Below are positions 27,370-38,075 of a stretch of DNA of 64,000 nucleotides, piece after piece. Position 1 is the first letter of the stretch; every line of letters begins with the position of its first letter. A program made the position numbers and the translations under genes. This DNA comes from Variovorax sp. PAMC26660. GTDB taxonomy: Bacteria > Pseudomonadota > Gammaproteobacteria > Burkholderiales > Burkholderiaceae_C. The notes beneath the pieces were generated by a model. That model was given only the letters and a program-made list of their open reading frames with translations. It was not told where the DNA came from and made no database searches. The stretch lies in contig NZ_CP060295.1 of NCBI RefSeq assembly GCF_014302995.1, forward strand, positions 5,819,501 to 5,883,500. Reading direction: 5' to 3'.

Positions 27370-27738
27370 TCAGCCCGGCTTTCGTTGCGCCGGGTCGTAG
27401 AAGAACTGCTCTTCGGCGATGCGCTCGCCTTCCCAGCGCTGCCACGCGATCTCTTCCATGCGCATCGCGCCGCCGCCCTTGAAGCTGAACTCGAAGACCC
27501 AGTGAATCGCCACATGGTCGCCGTTCACCAGCACCGGCCGCACGCAGGTGCTGGTGACCGACTCGGTGCGCGCGAGCACGGCGGTTTCCTGCGCCACCAG
27601 CGTGCTGCGGCCGCGCCGGGGCTCGGCCTGGTTCTCTCGCATGGTGGCGTCTTCGGTGTAGTAGTCCTCGATGGCTTTGGCATGCGCGCCGCCTTCGACA
27701 GCGGCGATGAAGGATTCGAGTCGAGCGGCAGTGGGCAT
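27370..27738 (-). CDS. NTF2/SnoaL-like domain protein
   Basis: A 122-residue single-domain protein of the SnoaL/nuclear transport factor 2 fold. Typical features are the N-terminal helix (RLESFIAAVEGGAHAKAIEDYYTEDATM) and later strands with VAIHWVFEFSF and MEEIAWQRWEGERIAEEQFFYDP. Family members are small-molecule isomerases, cyclases or binding proteins; no specific role can be assigned. It starts one base after the pyrophosphatase stop and is on the same strand, so it may be co-transcribed. Confidence 0.8.
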   Translation of the reverse strand: MPTAARLESFIAAVEGGAHAKAIEDYYTEDATMRENQAEPRRGRSTLVAQETAVLARTESVTSTCVRPVLVNGDHVAIHWVFEFSFKGGGAMRMEEIAWQRWEGERIAEEQFFYDPAQRKPG

Positions 27739-27739
27739 C

Positions 27740-30253
27740 TCAGGACTTTACTTTGACTTCCACGCGGCGGGCTTCGGAAGGCGGCCCGTCGGCCTGCGAC
27801 TGCTCGGGCTTGGCAAGCTCGATCTTGTCTTCGGGCGCGCCGGCCGCCTTGAGCGCGTCGCTCACGGCCATTGCGCGTTGCTTGGCCAGTTCGGCGTTCT
27901 TCGCCGGATCGCCGCTGGCATCGTGGAAACCGCTCACGAGCACGGTGCTGCCGCTTTGCACGGCCTTGATGACGTCGGCCAATGCTTCTTTGGCATTGGG
28001 CGCGACCTCGGCGCTGGCGCTGGCGAAGTAGAACTTCACCACGCCGTTCTCGACCTTCACCGCGGCGGCTTCGGTGGCCGTCACGGCTGCCGAGGCGATG
28101 GCTGCGGCCGGCGTGGCCGGTGCCATGGCGGCGGGCGCGGTCACGGCCGGGGGCATTTCCACCTTGACAGGCACGGCAGCCGCCGCATCGCCGGCGTGGA
28201 ATTTCACGACCAGCGGCACGATCAGCAGCGCCACGATGTTGATGATCTTGATCAGCGGGTTCACAGCCGGGCCGGCCGTGTCCTTGTAGGGGTCGCCCAC
28301 GGTGTCGCCGGTGACGGCCGCCTTGTGCGCCTCGGAGCCCTTGCCGCCGTGGTGACCGTCTTCGATGTACTTCTTGGCGTTGTCCCAGGCACCGCCGCCG
28401 GTGCACATCGAGATGGCGACGAACAGCCCGGTGACGATGGTGCCCATCAGCAGGCCGCCCAGCGCCTTTGGCCCGAGCAGCAGGCCGACCAAAATCGGCA
28501 CCACCACCGGCAGCAGCGACGGAATCATCATTTCCTTGATGGCTGCGCCGGTCAGCATGCTCACGGCCTTGCCGTACTCGGGCTTGCCGGTGCCTTCCAT
28601 GATGCCGGGGATCTCGCGGAACTGGCGGCGCACTTCCTCGACCACCGCACCGGCTGCACGGCCCACGGCTTCCATCGCCATCGCGCCGAACAGGTAGGGG
28701 ATCAGGCCGCCGATGAAGAGGCCGACGATCACCATCGGGTCGCTCAGGTTGAAGCTGATGTTCAGGCCGAAGCTCTCGAGCTTGTGGGTGTAGTCGGCGA
28801 ACAGCACCAGCGAGGCGAGGCCGGCCGAGCCGATGGCGTAGCCCTTGGTCACGGCCTTGGTCGTGTTGCCGACTGCGTCGAGCGGGTCGGTCACGGCGCG
28901 CACGCTGGCGGGCAGGTCGCTCATTTCGGCAATGCCGCCGGCGTTGTCGGTGATGGGACCATAGGCGTCGAGCGCGACCACGATGCCGGCCATGCTCAGC
29001 ATCGACGTGGCGGCGACCGCAATGCCGAACAGGCCTGCGAGCGAGTACGAAGCGAGGATCGCGATGCACACGAAGATCACCGGCCATGCCGTCGAACGCA
29101 TCGACACGCCCAGGCCCGCGATGATGTTGGTGCCGTGGCCCGTGGTCGAGGCCTGTGCGATGTGCTGCACGGGCTTGTACTGCGTGCCGGTGTAGTACTC
29201 GGTGACCCACACCAGCGCGGCGGTGAGCGCGAGGCCCACGAAGCAGGCGCCGAACAGCTTGAGCTGGCTGCCGCTCGCGGCGATCGCGTTGTCGGGAATG
29301 ATCCAGCTCGTGACGAACCAGAATGCGATCAGCGACAGGATGCCCGCCACCGCCAGGCCCTTGTAGAGTGCCGGCATCACGTTGACCATGCCCGGCGAAG
29401 CCTTCACGAAGAAGCAGCCGATGATCGACGCGATGATCGACACGCCGCCCAGCGCCAACGGGTACAGCACCGCGCGGTCCGGCGCCGCCGTGACCATCAG
29501 CGCGCCCAGCACCATGGTGGCGATCAGCGTGACCGCGTAGGTCTCGAACAGGTCGGCTGCCATGCCGGCGCAGTCGCCGACGTTGTCACCCACGTTGTCG
29601 GCGATCACGGCCGGGTTGCGAGGGTCGTCTTCCGGAATGCCGGCCTCGACCTTGCCCACCAGGTCGGCGCCGACGTCGGCGCCCTTGGTGAAGATGCCGC
29701 CGCCCAGCCGCGCGAAGATCGAGATCAGCGAGGAGCCGAAGGCAAAGCCGATCAGCGGATTGAGGATGGCCGCGAGGCTGTGGTCCGCCGTTGGCGTGCT
29801 GCCGGCCAGGAACCAGTAGAAGCCCGTCACGCCCAGCAGGCCGAGCCCGACCACCAGCATGCCGGTGATGGCGCCGCCGCGGAACGCCACGTCAAGTGCC
29901 GGGCCGATGCCGTGGGTGGCCGCCTGTGCGGTGCGCACATTGGCGCGCACCGACACATTCATGCCGATGAAGCCGCAGGCGCCCGAAAGCACGGCGCCGA
30001 CGATGAAGCCCACGGCCGTGGTCAGGTCCAGGAACAGGCCGATGAGGATGGCCAGGATGATGCCGACGACCGCGATGGTCGTGTACTGCTTTGCGAGGTA
30101 GGCCGAGGCGCCGGCCTGGATGGCAGCGGCGATTTCCTGCATTCGCGCGTTGCCGGGGTCCTTGGCCAGAATCCAACTTCGGGCCCAGAAACCATAGCCC
30201 ACGGCCACGAGGCCGCAGACGATTGCCAGTATCAGGGGGGTGTTGCCGATCAT
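27740..30253 (-). CDS. hppA: membrane-bound H+-translocating pyrophosphatase with C-terminal OmpA-like domain
   Basis: Couples pyrophosphate hydrolysis to ion pumping across the inner membrane. The 837-residue protein has the catalytic segment [44 protein letters not shown] (in parts, residues about 185-230) and about sixteen membrane helices. [15 protein letters not shown] carries the lysine typical of K+-independent proton pumps. Unusually, an Ala/Pro linker (about 683-731) leads to an OmpA-like domain (732-837) with the conserved Asp and Arg in GFHDASG and LAKQRAMAV. The termini of this family face the periplasm, so that domain could bind peptidoglycan. ATG 30253 has GGAG nearby; ATG 30268 is the alternative. 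Confidence 0.93.
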   Translation of the reverse strand: MIGNTPLILAIVCGLVAVGYGFWARSWILAKDPGNARMQEIAAAIQAGASAYLAKQYTTIAVVGIILAILIGLFLDLTTAVGFIVGAVLSGACGFIGMNVSVRANVRTAQAATHGIGPALDVAFRGGAITGMLVVGLGLLGVTGFYWFLAGSTPTADHSLAAILNPLIGFAFGSSLISIFARLGGGIFTKGADVGADLVGKVEAGIPEDDPRNPAVIADNVGDNVGDCAGMAADLFETYAVTLIATMVLGALMVTAAPDRAVLYPLALGGVSIIASIIGCFFVKASPGMVNVMPALYKGLAVAGILSLIAFWFVTSWIIPDNAIAASGSQLKLFGACFVGLALTAALVWVTEYYTGTQYKPVQHIAQASTTGHGTNIIAGLGVSMRSTAWPVIFVCIAILASYSLAGLFGIAVAATSMLSMAGIVVALDAYGPITDNAGGIAEMSDLPASVRAVTDPLDAVGNTTKAVTKGYAIGSAGLASLVLFADYTHKLESFGLNISFNLSDPMVIVGLFIGGLIPYLFGAMAMEAVGRAAGAVVEEVRRQFREIPGIMEGTGKPEYGKAVSMLTGAAIKEMMIPSLLPVVVPILVGLLLGPKALGGLLMGTIVTGLFVAISMCTGGGAWDNAKKYIEDGHHGGKGSEAHKAAVTGDTVGDPYKDTAGPAVNPLIKIINIVALLIVPLVVKFHAGDAAAAVPVKVEMPPAVTAPAAMAPATPAAAIASAAVTATEAAAVKVENGVVKFYFASASAEVAPNAKEALADVIKAVQSGSTVLVSGFHDASGDPAKNAELAKQRAMAVSDALKAAGAPEDKIELAKPEQSQADGPPSEARRVEVKVKS

Positions 30254-30507
30254 GCTTTGCTTCTCCATTCGTTCGTTGTGACTTGTGGAGACGGACAGCA
30301 TGGATCCTGCGCGCAACGCGTACGGGACCCAGGTTTTCCGTCGCGTTGCTTCCTCGAAGCTCGCTGCACCGAGGTGCGGAGCCGATTGGCCAACGGTTGC
30401 AATTTACAGGCAAAAACGCGGGCGTGTGCGACCGTGCCATGACACGGAAAGTAAACTCAGGGTTTGTCCCCGTCCCTCTCATACTTTTCAACTACTCGAA
30501 AAACGTC

Positions 30508-31035
30508 ATGTCCTTCGACAAAGTCTCCCCCGGCAAGAACGTTCCCGACGCCTTCAATGTCGTGATCGAAATCCCGATGAACGCCGATCCGATCAAGTAC
30601 GAAGTGGACAAGGAGTCCGGCGCGATCTTCGTCGACCGCTTCATGACGACCGCGATGTACTACCCCGCCAACTACGGCTACGTGCCGCAGACGCTGTCGG
30701 GCGACGGCGACCCGGTCGACGTGCTGGTGATCGCCCCGTACCCGCTGTTGCCCGGCGTGGTGGTGCCTTGCCGTCCGCTCGGCATCCTGATGATGGAAGA
30801 CGAAGCCGGCGTCGACGGCAAGGTGCTGGCCGTGCCCACCGACAAGGTGCTGCCGATCTACAGCCACTGGAAGTCGGTCGACGACGTGAACCCGATGCGC
30901 CTGAAGGCCATCAGCCACTTCTTCGAGCACTACAAGGACCTGGAAGCCGGCAAGTGGGTCAAGGTGTTGGGCTGGGAAGGCATTGACGCCGCCAAGAAGG
31001 AAATCCTGGACGGCATCGCCGCGTACACGAAGTAA
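30508..31035 (+). CDS. ppa: soluble inorganic pyrophosphatase
   Basis: Cytoplasmic family I pyrophosphatase of 175 residues, which removes the pyrophosphate released by biosynthesis. The signature [10 protein letters not shown] with its metal-binding aspartates is near residue 66, the active-site [15 protein letters not shown] near 31, and [11 protein letters not shown] near 51. It is transcribed divergently from hppA across 254 bases, so the cell's soluble and ion-pumping pyrophosphatases sit head to head and may share control. Confidence 0.96.
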   Translation: MSFDKVSPGKNVPDAFNVVIEIPMNADPIKYEVDKESGAIFVDRFMTTAMYYPANYGYVPQTLSGDGDPVDVLVIAPYPLLPGVVVPCRPLGILMMEDEAGVDGKVLAVPTDKVLPIYSHWKSVDDVNPMRLKAISHFFEHYKDLEAGKWVKVLGWEGIDAAKKEILDGIAAYTK

Positions 31036-31065
31036 TTTCTCTCGTTCGCGGCGCCTGGGGCGAGC

Positions 31066-32241
31066 CTACGTTCTGAACGGACTGCGCTCGCCCAGGTGAT
31101 CCATGTAGTTTTCGATGCCCGCGCCCTCGCGTTCGAGAAAGCGCTCGACGGCATCTGAAAACGCCGGATGCGCCAGCCAATGCGCGCTGGTGGTCTTCAC
31201 CGGCATCAACGCCCGAGCCATCTTGTGCTCGCCCTGGGCGCCACCCTCGAAGCGCTTGGCGCCATGCGCGATGCACCAGGCCAGCGGCTGGTAGTAACAG
31301 GCCTCGAAGTGCAGGCAATCGACCCGCTCCAGCGCCCCCCAGTAGCGGCCGTAGGCGACCAGACCCTCGTCTTCCTGCGTCGAGAGGGCGATCAGGCTGG
31401 CGGCCATGGGCTTGCCGTTGCGCTCGGCAATGAACAGGAGCCAGGCCTCGGGCATGATGTCGGCCATGCGCTGGAAGAAGTCGCGCGTGAGGTAGGGCGG
31501 ATTGCCGTGCTCTCGGTAGGTGCGCTCGTAGCAGCGGTAGAAAAAATCCCAGTCGGCTGCGGAAATGTCGGCGCCACGCGACCAGCGAAAACTCACGCCG
31601 GCATCGGCCACCTTGCGGCGCTCCTGACGGATCTTCTTGCGCTTGTCATGGGCCAGGCTCGCAAGGAAGGCGTCGAAGTCGGAGTAGGCCGTTTCGCCGC
31701 CGGGCGTGGGGGCCGCATTCGTCCAGTGGAACTGGACCGTGTTGCGCAGCATCAGCCCCGCTTCGGTGCAGGCGGCGATGTCTGCGTCGGCGCCGAACAG
31801 CAGGTGCAGCGACGACAGCTCTTCCTGCTTGCACAGCGCGACCAGCGCCTGCACCAGCAGCGTGCGGCTCTGCGCGTCGCGCGCCAGCAGCCGCGTGCCG
31901 GGCACCGGGGTGAAGGGCACCGCGACCACAGCCTTGGGGTAGTAGGTCAGGCCGTGTTGCTCGTAGGCATTGGCCCAGGCCCAGTCGAAGACGTACTCGC
32001 CGTAGGAATGGTCCTTGATGTAGAACGGGCACGCGGCCTCCAGCCGCTTGCCGCGCCACAGCGTCACGAACTGCGGCGTCCATCCGCTCGCGGGCGAGGC
32101 GCTGCCGCTTTCATGCAGCGCCGACAGGTACTCGTGGCGCATGAATGGCGAGGGTTCGGCCTCGGCGGCAAGCAGCGCATTCCAGGCTTGCGGGCTCACG
32201 TCCGACGGCGACGCCAGAACCCGAATGACATAATCGTTCAA
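31066..32241 (-). CDS. GNAT/FemAB-like acyltransferase (PF04339 type)
   Basis: A 391-residue protein of the family once called peptidogalycan biosynthesis/recognition, with two GNAT-like halves. Recognisable segments are SPFMRHEYLSALHESGSA, CPFYIKDHSYGEYVFDWAWANAYE, LLFGADADIAACTEAGL, HDKRKKIRQERRKVADAG and RFEGGAQGEHKMARALMP. Substrate unknown. I place the start at TTG 32241 (MNDYVIRV), which has AAGGAAG upstream; an ATG at 32280 would overlap the divergent nadE start by 20 bases. The two genes are therefore head to head with almost no free DNA. Confidence 0.85.
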   Translation of the reverse strand: MNDYVIRVLASPSDVSPQAWNALLAAEAEPSPFMRHEYLSALHESGSASPASGWTPQFVTLWRGKRLEAACPFYIKDHSYGEYVFDWAWANAYEQHGLTYYPKAVVAVPFTPVPGTRLLARDAQSRTLLVQALVALCKQEELSSLHLLFGADADIAACTEAGLMLRNTVQFHWTNAAPTPGGETAYSDFDAFLASLAHDKRKKIRQERRKVADAGVSFRWSRGADISAADWDFFYRCYERTYREHGNPPYLTRDFFQRMADIMPEAWLLFIAERNGKPMAASLIALSTQEDEGLVAYGRYWGALERVDCLHFEACYYQPLAWCIAHGAKRFEGGAQGEHKMARALMPVKTTSAHWLAHPAFSDAVERFLEREGAGIENYMDHLGERSPFRT

Positions 32242-32260
32242 GCCTTTTTCTTCCTTCTGT

Positions 32261-34293
<2,033 letters not shown>

Positions 34294-34301
34294 CAAGGCA
34301 C

Positions 34302-34323
34302 AAAGCCCCCTCGCGGGGGCTTT
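34302..34323 (+). terminator. intrinsic terminator after glnB
   Basis: Perfect nine-base stem AAAGCCCCC/GGGGGCTTT with a TCGC loop, placed eight bases after the glnB stop. The U-rich part is inside the stem and short beyond it. It also lies just past the end of the convergent LOG-family gene, so it may work both ways. Confidence 0.75.
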
Positions 34324-34340
34324 GCCGTTGAAGACTGGCG

Positions 34341-34931
34341 TCAAAGGTTTTCCGACAGCCTGTCTTCTCGCGGATGCAGCGGCACTTCAGCACGCAATGC
34401 CGTCAGCAGTTCGGTGGCGTTGGTGCCTGTGCGGATCAGGTCCATCTGCCATTCGCCCATGAAGCCCTCGCGCACGCTGTGCGCCAGGAAGCCCAGCAGT
34501 CCGTCGTAGTAGCCGGCGGTGTTGAGGATGCCGGTCGGCTTGTCGTGATAGCCGAGCTGGCGCCAGGTCCAGATCTCGAACAATTCCTCGAAGGTGCCGA
34601 TGCCGCCCGGCAGCGCCACGAAGGCATCGGCGCGCTCGCCCATCATGGCCTTGCGCTCGTGCATGGTGTCGACCACATGCAACTCGTCGCACAGCGGATT
34701 GGCCAGTTCCTTGTCGACCAGCGCCTTGGGAATGATGCCAACCACACGGCCACCGGCGAGGCGGGTGGCTTCGGCCACCGTGCCCATCAGGCCGGTGCGA
34801 CCGCCGCCGTAGACCAGTTGGCCGCCGTGCTGGCCGATCCATTGGCCAACCGCTTGCGCAGCCTGGGAAAACTCGGGGCGCTCGCCGGGACGAGAGCCGC
34901 AATACACACAGATCGAAAATTCAGGATTCAT
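34341..34931 (-). CDS. LOG family protein (TIGR00730), cytokinin-type phosphoribohydrolase
   Basis: A 196-residue Rossmann-fold protein. The nucleotide-binding GGGRTGLMG (residues about 43-51) and the hallmark PGGIGTFEELFE (about 109-120) identify the LOG family, which hydrolyses nucleoside monophosphates such as AMP or isopentenyl-AMP to the free base. Length is normal. The start MNPEFSICVYCGSR is standard. It converges on glnB and is followed by no other gene on its strand; dgkA lies 31 bases upstream. Confidence 0.9.
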   Translation of the reverse strand: MNPEFSICVYCGSRPGERPEFSQAAQAVGQWIGQHGGQLVYGGGRTGLMGTVAEATRLAGGRVVGIIPKALVDKELANPLCDELHVVDTMHERKAMMGERADAFVALPGGIGTFEELFEIWTWRQLGYHDKPTGILNTAGYYDGLLGFLAHSVREGFMGEWQMDLIRTGTNATELLTALRAEVPLHPREDRLSENL

Positions 34932-34962
34932 CCCGCCATCATGCCGCAGCCGGCAGGCCTTC

Positions 34963-35370
34963 TCATGACATGAAGCGCTGCCACAACGCTGCAATCCAGA
35001 TGCCCCCGCACAGCGTGAGAGACAGCAGCACTGCGGCGCTGCCCATGTCCTTGGCGCGCTTGGAGAGGTCGTGCCATTCGGGGCCGATACGGTCGATGGC
35101 GGCTTCCACGGCGGTGTTGAGCAGCTCCACGATCATCACCAGCATCGCGCTGCCGGCAAGCAACGCCACCTCGACCCAACTGCGCCCCAGCCAGAAAGAG
35201 ATCGGGATCATCACGATCGACAGAACGGCTTCCTGGCGGAAGGCGGGCTCGCTCCAGCCGGCGCGCAGACCGTGCAGCGAGATCAGCGTGGCGTGCCAGA
35301 CGCGCTCGAAACCCTTGCGGGCCTTCTGCGGGTTGACGGCGGGATCGGGAAGATTGGGCAAGGCACTCAT
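34963..35370 (-). CDS. dgkA: diacylglycerol kinase
   Basis: Small inner-membrane kinase of 135 residues that recycles diacylglycerol, for example from osmoregulated glucan synthesis, to phosphatidic acid. The family signature ELLNTAVEAAIDRI with its catalytic glutamate lies near residue 84, EAVLSI gives the second acidic residue, and three membrane segments are predicted. Its start overlaps the stop of the RDD protein gene (ATGA), and the pair is probably co-translated. Confidence 0.92.
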   Translation of the reverse strand: MSALPNLPDPAVNPQKARKGFERVWHATLISLHGLRAGWSEPAFRQEAVLSIVMIPISFWLGRSWVEVALLAGSAMLVMIVELLNTAVEAAIDRIGPEWHDLSKRAKDMGSAAVLLSLTLCGGIWIAALWQRFMS

Positions 35371-35933
35371 CGGCGGCTCATCGGTTGGGAGGTGACAAGC
35401 CGTGTACCGGCCCAGGCGTCGTGCCAAAACTGGCGGTCGGGATGAAAGCGGGAAAGCAGGGCCCAGACGGCGACCCAGCCGAAGATCAGGAGCGTCGATT
35501 TGCCGCCCGACAGCTTGAAGGGGGCGATGGCAGCCAGCGGCGGCAGGAACCAGACCCAGCTCAGCAGGTAGCGCGCCAGGGCGCGGCGCTGGCTGACAGG
35601 GTGGCTGTGGACATCGACGATGCGGATGTTCCAGGTTTTCATCGCGAGTGTCTGGCCCTTGGCCCAGAACCAGACGAAGTACACGCCGAACACCACGAAC
35701 AGGAAGGCCTGGAACAGGTGCCGGCGCGAGTCCATGGCGTCACGCATCTGGCCCAGCGTACTGAACAGCCAGCCCGAAACGAACACCACCGCAAAGAGCA
35801 GCATGCCTTCATAAAGCCAGCAGGCCATACGGCGCCACAGGCTGGGCACTATCGAAACAGGAGCGCTGGTTGAAGGAGAGGCGGGCGAAACGGGCTGATT
35901 GGATCCCGAAGCCTCGGGCGTATTGGAAACCAT
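35367..35933 (-). CDS. RDD family membrane protein
   Basis: A 188-residue inner-membrane protein of the RDD family with three or four membrane segments. The N-terminal 30 residues are Ser/Pro-rich and cytoplasmic. The family arginine/aspartate signature is partly seen in WRRMACWLYEGMLL and near KTWNIRIVDVHS; the final segment has FHPDRQFWHDAWAGTRLV. Function is poorly defined; some members are ion antiporters. The stop overlaps the dgkA start, and the gene sits 12 bases after the DUF3106 gene. Confidence 0.85.
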   Translation of the reverse strand: MVSNTPEASGSNQPVSPASPSTSAPVSIVPSLWRRMACWLYEGMLLFAVVFVSGWLFSTLGQMRDAMDSRRHLFQAFLFVVFGVYFVWFWAKGQTLAMKTWNIRIVDVHSHPVSQRRALARYLLSWVWFLPPLAAIAPFKLSGGKSTLLIFGWVAVWALLSRFHPDRQFWHDAWAGTRLVTSQPMSRR

Positions 35934-35945
35934 CGAAGCCTTGGG

Positions 35946-36791
35946 TCAGGGAGCGGAAGAAGGCGGCTCGATCGCCGAGGAGGGCGCTGGCACCTGGGCT
36001 TCGGCCGGGACCGGTGGGGACGTGATGTTGGCGGGTGCCGGCGCTGCGGGCACGATGGCGACTGCGGGCGAAGTCGTCGCTGGCGTGCGTTCCGGCGGGG
36101 TTGCAACCATGATCGTCGACGGGGCGGGCGGCGGCGGCGGTGCCAGCAGGATTCTTGGCGTGTGTTGGCCGCCAGGCGTGACGGCCGGCACGGGCACGAG
36201 CTTCTGCGAGGAAACCGGTCGCACCGGAATGGCCGCACCGCGTGGCTTGGCCGGTGCGCGCTCCGCGAGCTTGCGCTTTTCTTCTTCACTCAAGGCCTGG
36301 TACTGCTCCCATTTGGCCTTGCGCTCATCGGCCGGGATGCGTTTGACCTCGGCGAAATTCAGGCGCGCCTGCGTGCGCTGCTGGTTGCTCAGGGCGGCCC
36401 ATTCGATCATGCGGCTGTGCAGCGTGACCTGGTCATCGGCCGACATGCTGGCGTAGTTGCGCGACAGCGCCAGCCACTTGCGCTTTTGCCCCGCATTCAG
36501 CGTGTTCCAGTGAGGAACCAGCGGCTTCAGGGCTTGTTGCTGTTCTGCGGTGAGCTCGCTCCAGAGCGGCTTGGTGGGCGAGATGGCCTTGGGGCTGGTG
36601 GCTGCCGCGGAAGAGGCGGCCGATGCCGGGCTGCCCATGGCCTTGACCGCCGCCTCGGGGCGGGGCTGGGCGCTGGCAAGCGTCAGGCCGAAGGCCGCGA
36701 CTGCAAGCGCACCCGCCCAAACGACTGCGCCCGCCGGGAGCGGGCGCAACGGGCGAGGGGTGTTCGCGCTGGGGGAAGGGCGGCGTCGCAT
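35946..36791 (-). CDS. DUF3106 domain protein, exported or membrane-anchored
   Basis: A 281-residue protein with an N-terminal hydrophobic segment (GAVVWAGALAVAAFGLTLASA). The central domain, residues about 65-165, repeats motifs rich in Trp, Leu and charged residues (PLWSELTAEQQQALKPL, NTLNAGQKRKWLALSRNY, EVKRIPADERKAKWEQY), which match DUF3106. The C-terminal third is a Pro/Ala-rich low-complexity tail. It follows the sigma factor and DUF3619 genes in the same direction, so it may belong to the sigma-controlled envelope unit. Confidence 0.83.
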   Translation of the reverse strand: MRRRPSPSANTPRPLRPLPAGAVVWAGALAVAAFGLTLASAQPRPEAAVKAMGSPASAASSAAATSPKAISPTKPLWSELTAEQQQALKPLVPHWNTLNAGQKRKWLALSRNYASMSADDQVTLHSRMIEWAALSNQQRTQARLNFAEVKRIPADERKAKWEQYQALSEEEKRKLAERAPAKPRGAAIPVRPVSSQKLVPVPAVTPGGQHTPRILLAPPPPPAPSTIMVATPPERTPATTSPAVAIVPAAPAPANITSPPVPAEAQVPAPSSAIEPPSSAP

Positions 36792-36806
36792 TCGTTCGGT
36801 GAAAGT

Positions 36807-37229
36807 TCAGTCGGAGGCGCTGTCGGCCTTCAGGAATTGGGCAAAACCGGGGTCGGTGTAGGCGGCAGGAGGCAGATCGCCGGTCAGGAGCGCGGAATCC
36901 ACTTCGGCCAGCTCGGTGGCGCGGTCATCGTCTTGCATCACGCTGATGGTGATGAGCCCGGCCACGAGCGCGATCAGCGGCACCACAGAGCCGATGCGCG
37001 TCCACCAGCTGCCACCCAGCGTGAGCGTGCGGCCCGACTGCACCACGACAGGCGCAGTTCGCAACTGCGGAGGCAGCTTGCGCGAGGCCACGGCCTGCGC
37101 ACGGGCCACACGCAGGCGTTCGCCGATGTCGTGCGACAACTCGCGGTTGCCGGTCGACAGGCGGGCAGCCAGGCGCTGACCGAACTGGTCTTCGGCGGCG
37201 GATGAAGAGGTTGGAACCTTAGTGTTCAT
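36807..37229 (-). CDS. DUF3619 family single-pass membrane protein, candidate anti-sigma factor
   Basis: A 140-residue protein with a cytoplasmic N-terminal domain of about 80 residues (FGQRLAARLSTGNRELSHDIGERLRVARAQAV in parts), one membrane segment (IGSVVPLIALVAGLITISVM) and a short periplasmic tail. Its ATG overlaps the stop of the ECF sigma gene (ATGA), the usual position and topology of an anti-sigma factor, although the HxxxCxxC zinc motif is absent. I therefore propose, without proof, that it restrains the sigma factor. Confidence 0.82.
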   Translation of the reverse strand: MNTKVPTSSSAAEDQFGQRLAARLSTGNRELSHDIGERLRVARAQAVASRKLPPQLRTAPVVVQSGRTLTLGGSWWTRIGSVVPLIALVAGLITISVMQDDDRATELAEVDSALLTGDLPPAAYTDPGFAQFLKADSASD

Positions 37230-37792
37230 AGCGATATTCCCTTGGCCTTGAGCGCCTTGCTGAGAGCGTGAACGGCTCGCGAACAATGGGTTTTGACACT
37301 GCCTTCGGAGCAACCCATCGCTGCGGCCGTCTCGGCGACGTCCATTTCCTCCCAGTAACGCATCAGGAAAGCCTCGCGTTGACGGCCCGGCAGCGCCGCG
37401 ATCTGTTCCTCGATCTCGTGGAAGACCTGGGCGCGGCGGGTCGTGTCTTCGGCACTCTCCGTTTCCCTAGAGTCGGTGGGCGAGACGAAGTTCTCCAGCA
37501 GGTCGAAATCGCCGTCGTCGTCGACCGATTCGAAGTCGCTGAGGTTCGAGAAGAGGGCGCGGCGGGTTTTCTGGCGGCGGAACCAATCGAGCGTGCAGTT
37601 CGACAGGATGCGCTGGAACAGCATCGGCAGCTCGTTGATCGGCTTGTCGCCGTAGTGCTGCGCCAGCTTCATCATGCTGTCCTGCACGATATCGAGCGCC
37701 GCTTCTTCGTCCCGCACGTGATAGACCGAGCGCTTGAAAGCGCGTCGTTCGACGCTTTTCAGGAAGTCGGAGAGTTCTTGTTCAGTGGCCAA
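37226..37792 (-). CDS. RNA polymerase sigma factor, ECF (RpoE-like)
   Basis: A 188-residue sigma factor with regions 2 and 4 only. Region 2 is seen in RRAFKRSVYHVRDEEAALDIVQDSMMKLAQHY and LPMLFQRILSNCTLDWFRRQ; region 4 in LPGRQREAFLMRYWEEMDVAETAAAMGCSEGSVKTHCSRAVHAL, whose helix-turn-helix reads the -35 element. A long acidic linker (ESVDDDGDFDLLENF) separates them. It is followed by overlapping DUF3619 and then DUF3106 genes and is divergent from ilvB. The set looks like an envelope or membrane stress unit. Confidence 0.9.
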   Translation of the reverse strand: MATEQELSDFLKSVERRAFKRSVYHVRDEEAALDIVQDSMMKLAQHYGDKPINELPMLFQRILSNCTLDWFRRQKTRRALFSNLSDFESVDDDGDFDLLENFVSPTDSRETESAEDTTRRAQVFHEIEEQIAALPGRQREAFLMRYWEEMDVAETAAAMGCSEGSVKTHCSRAVHALSKALKAKGISL

Positions 37793-37916
37793 GCGAGAGA
37801 GGGCGCAGGGCGCGCCGCGTGGGGAGGAGGTGTCTAGCGATCGCGTATGTTTACCGCCGACGATTATGCCTTTGTGTCTTTACACGACAGCTGAAGCGAA
37901 GCTGAACGCCCGGAAA

Positions 37917-37925
37917 TGTCATAAT
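37917..37925 (+). promoter_or_regulatory. candidate extended -10 promoter for ilvB
   Basis: TGTCATAAT gives an extended -10 (TG-N-CATAAT) about 150 bases upstream of the ilvB start, in the gap shared with the divergent sigma gene. No good -35 box lies at 17 bases, which is tolerable for extended -10 promoters. The placement would give a long untranslated leader. Confidence 0.35.
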
Positions 37926-38040
37926 CCGCGCTGCAAGTCAAAAGGCAAACGGGTCAAGGTCCGGCGGAACATCAGTCCGCTCATGGCTATGGCCTCAAGT
38001 CCTGGCGCGACCTCACAAGGGTTGGCAAGGGGCACCCAAG

Positions 38041-38060
38041 GTTTTTCGTTCCCGAAAAAA
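38041..38060 (+). other. A/U-rich hairpin upstream of ilvB ribosome binding site
   Basis: GTTTTTCG and CGAAAAAAC form an eight-base inverted repeat with a TTCC loop, ending a few bases before the AAGG ribosome binding site of ilvB. With a weak A-U stem and no U tract it does not look like a terminator. It could affect translation or RNA stability. Confidence 0.4.
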
Positions 38061-38075
38061 CTCCAAAGGTTGATC

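Noticed and set aside
27671..30442. A 923-codon open frame on the plus strand opposite hppA
   Set aside because: It mirrors hppA, is full of His, Gly, Arg and Gln repeats typical of antisense frames in high-GC genes, and has no domain. hppA on the minus strand is certain.
37734..38075. In-frame upstream extension of ilvB
   Set aside because: The extension has no conserved character, runs into the divergent sigma gene, and the ATG at 38076 has a good ribosome binding site.
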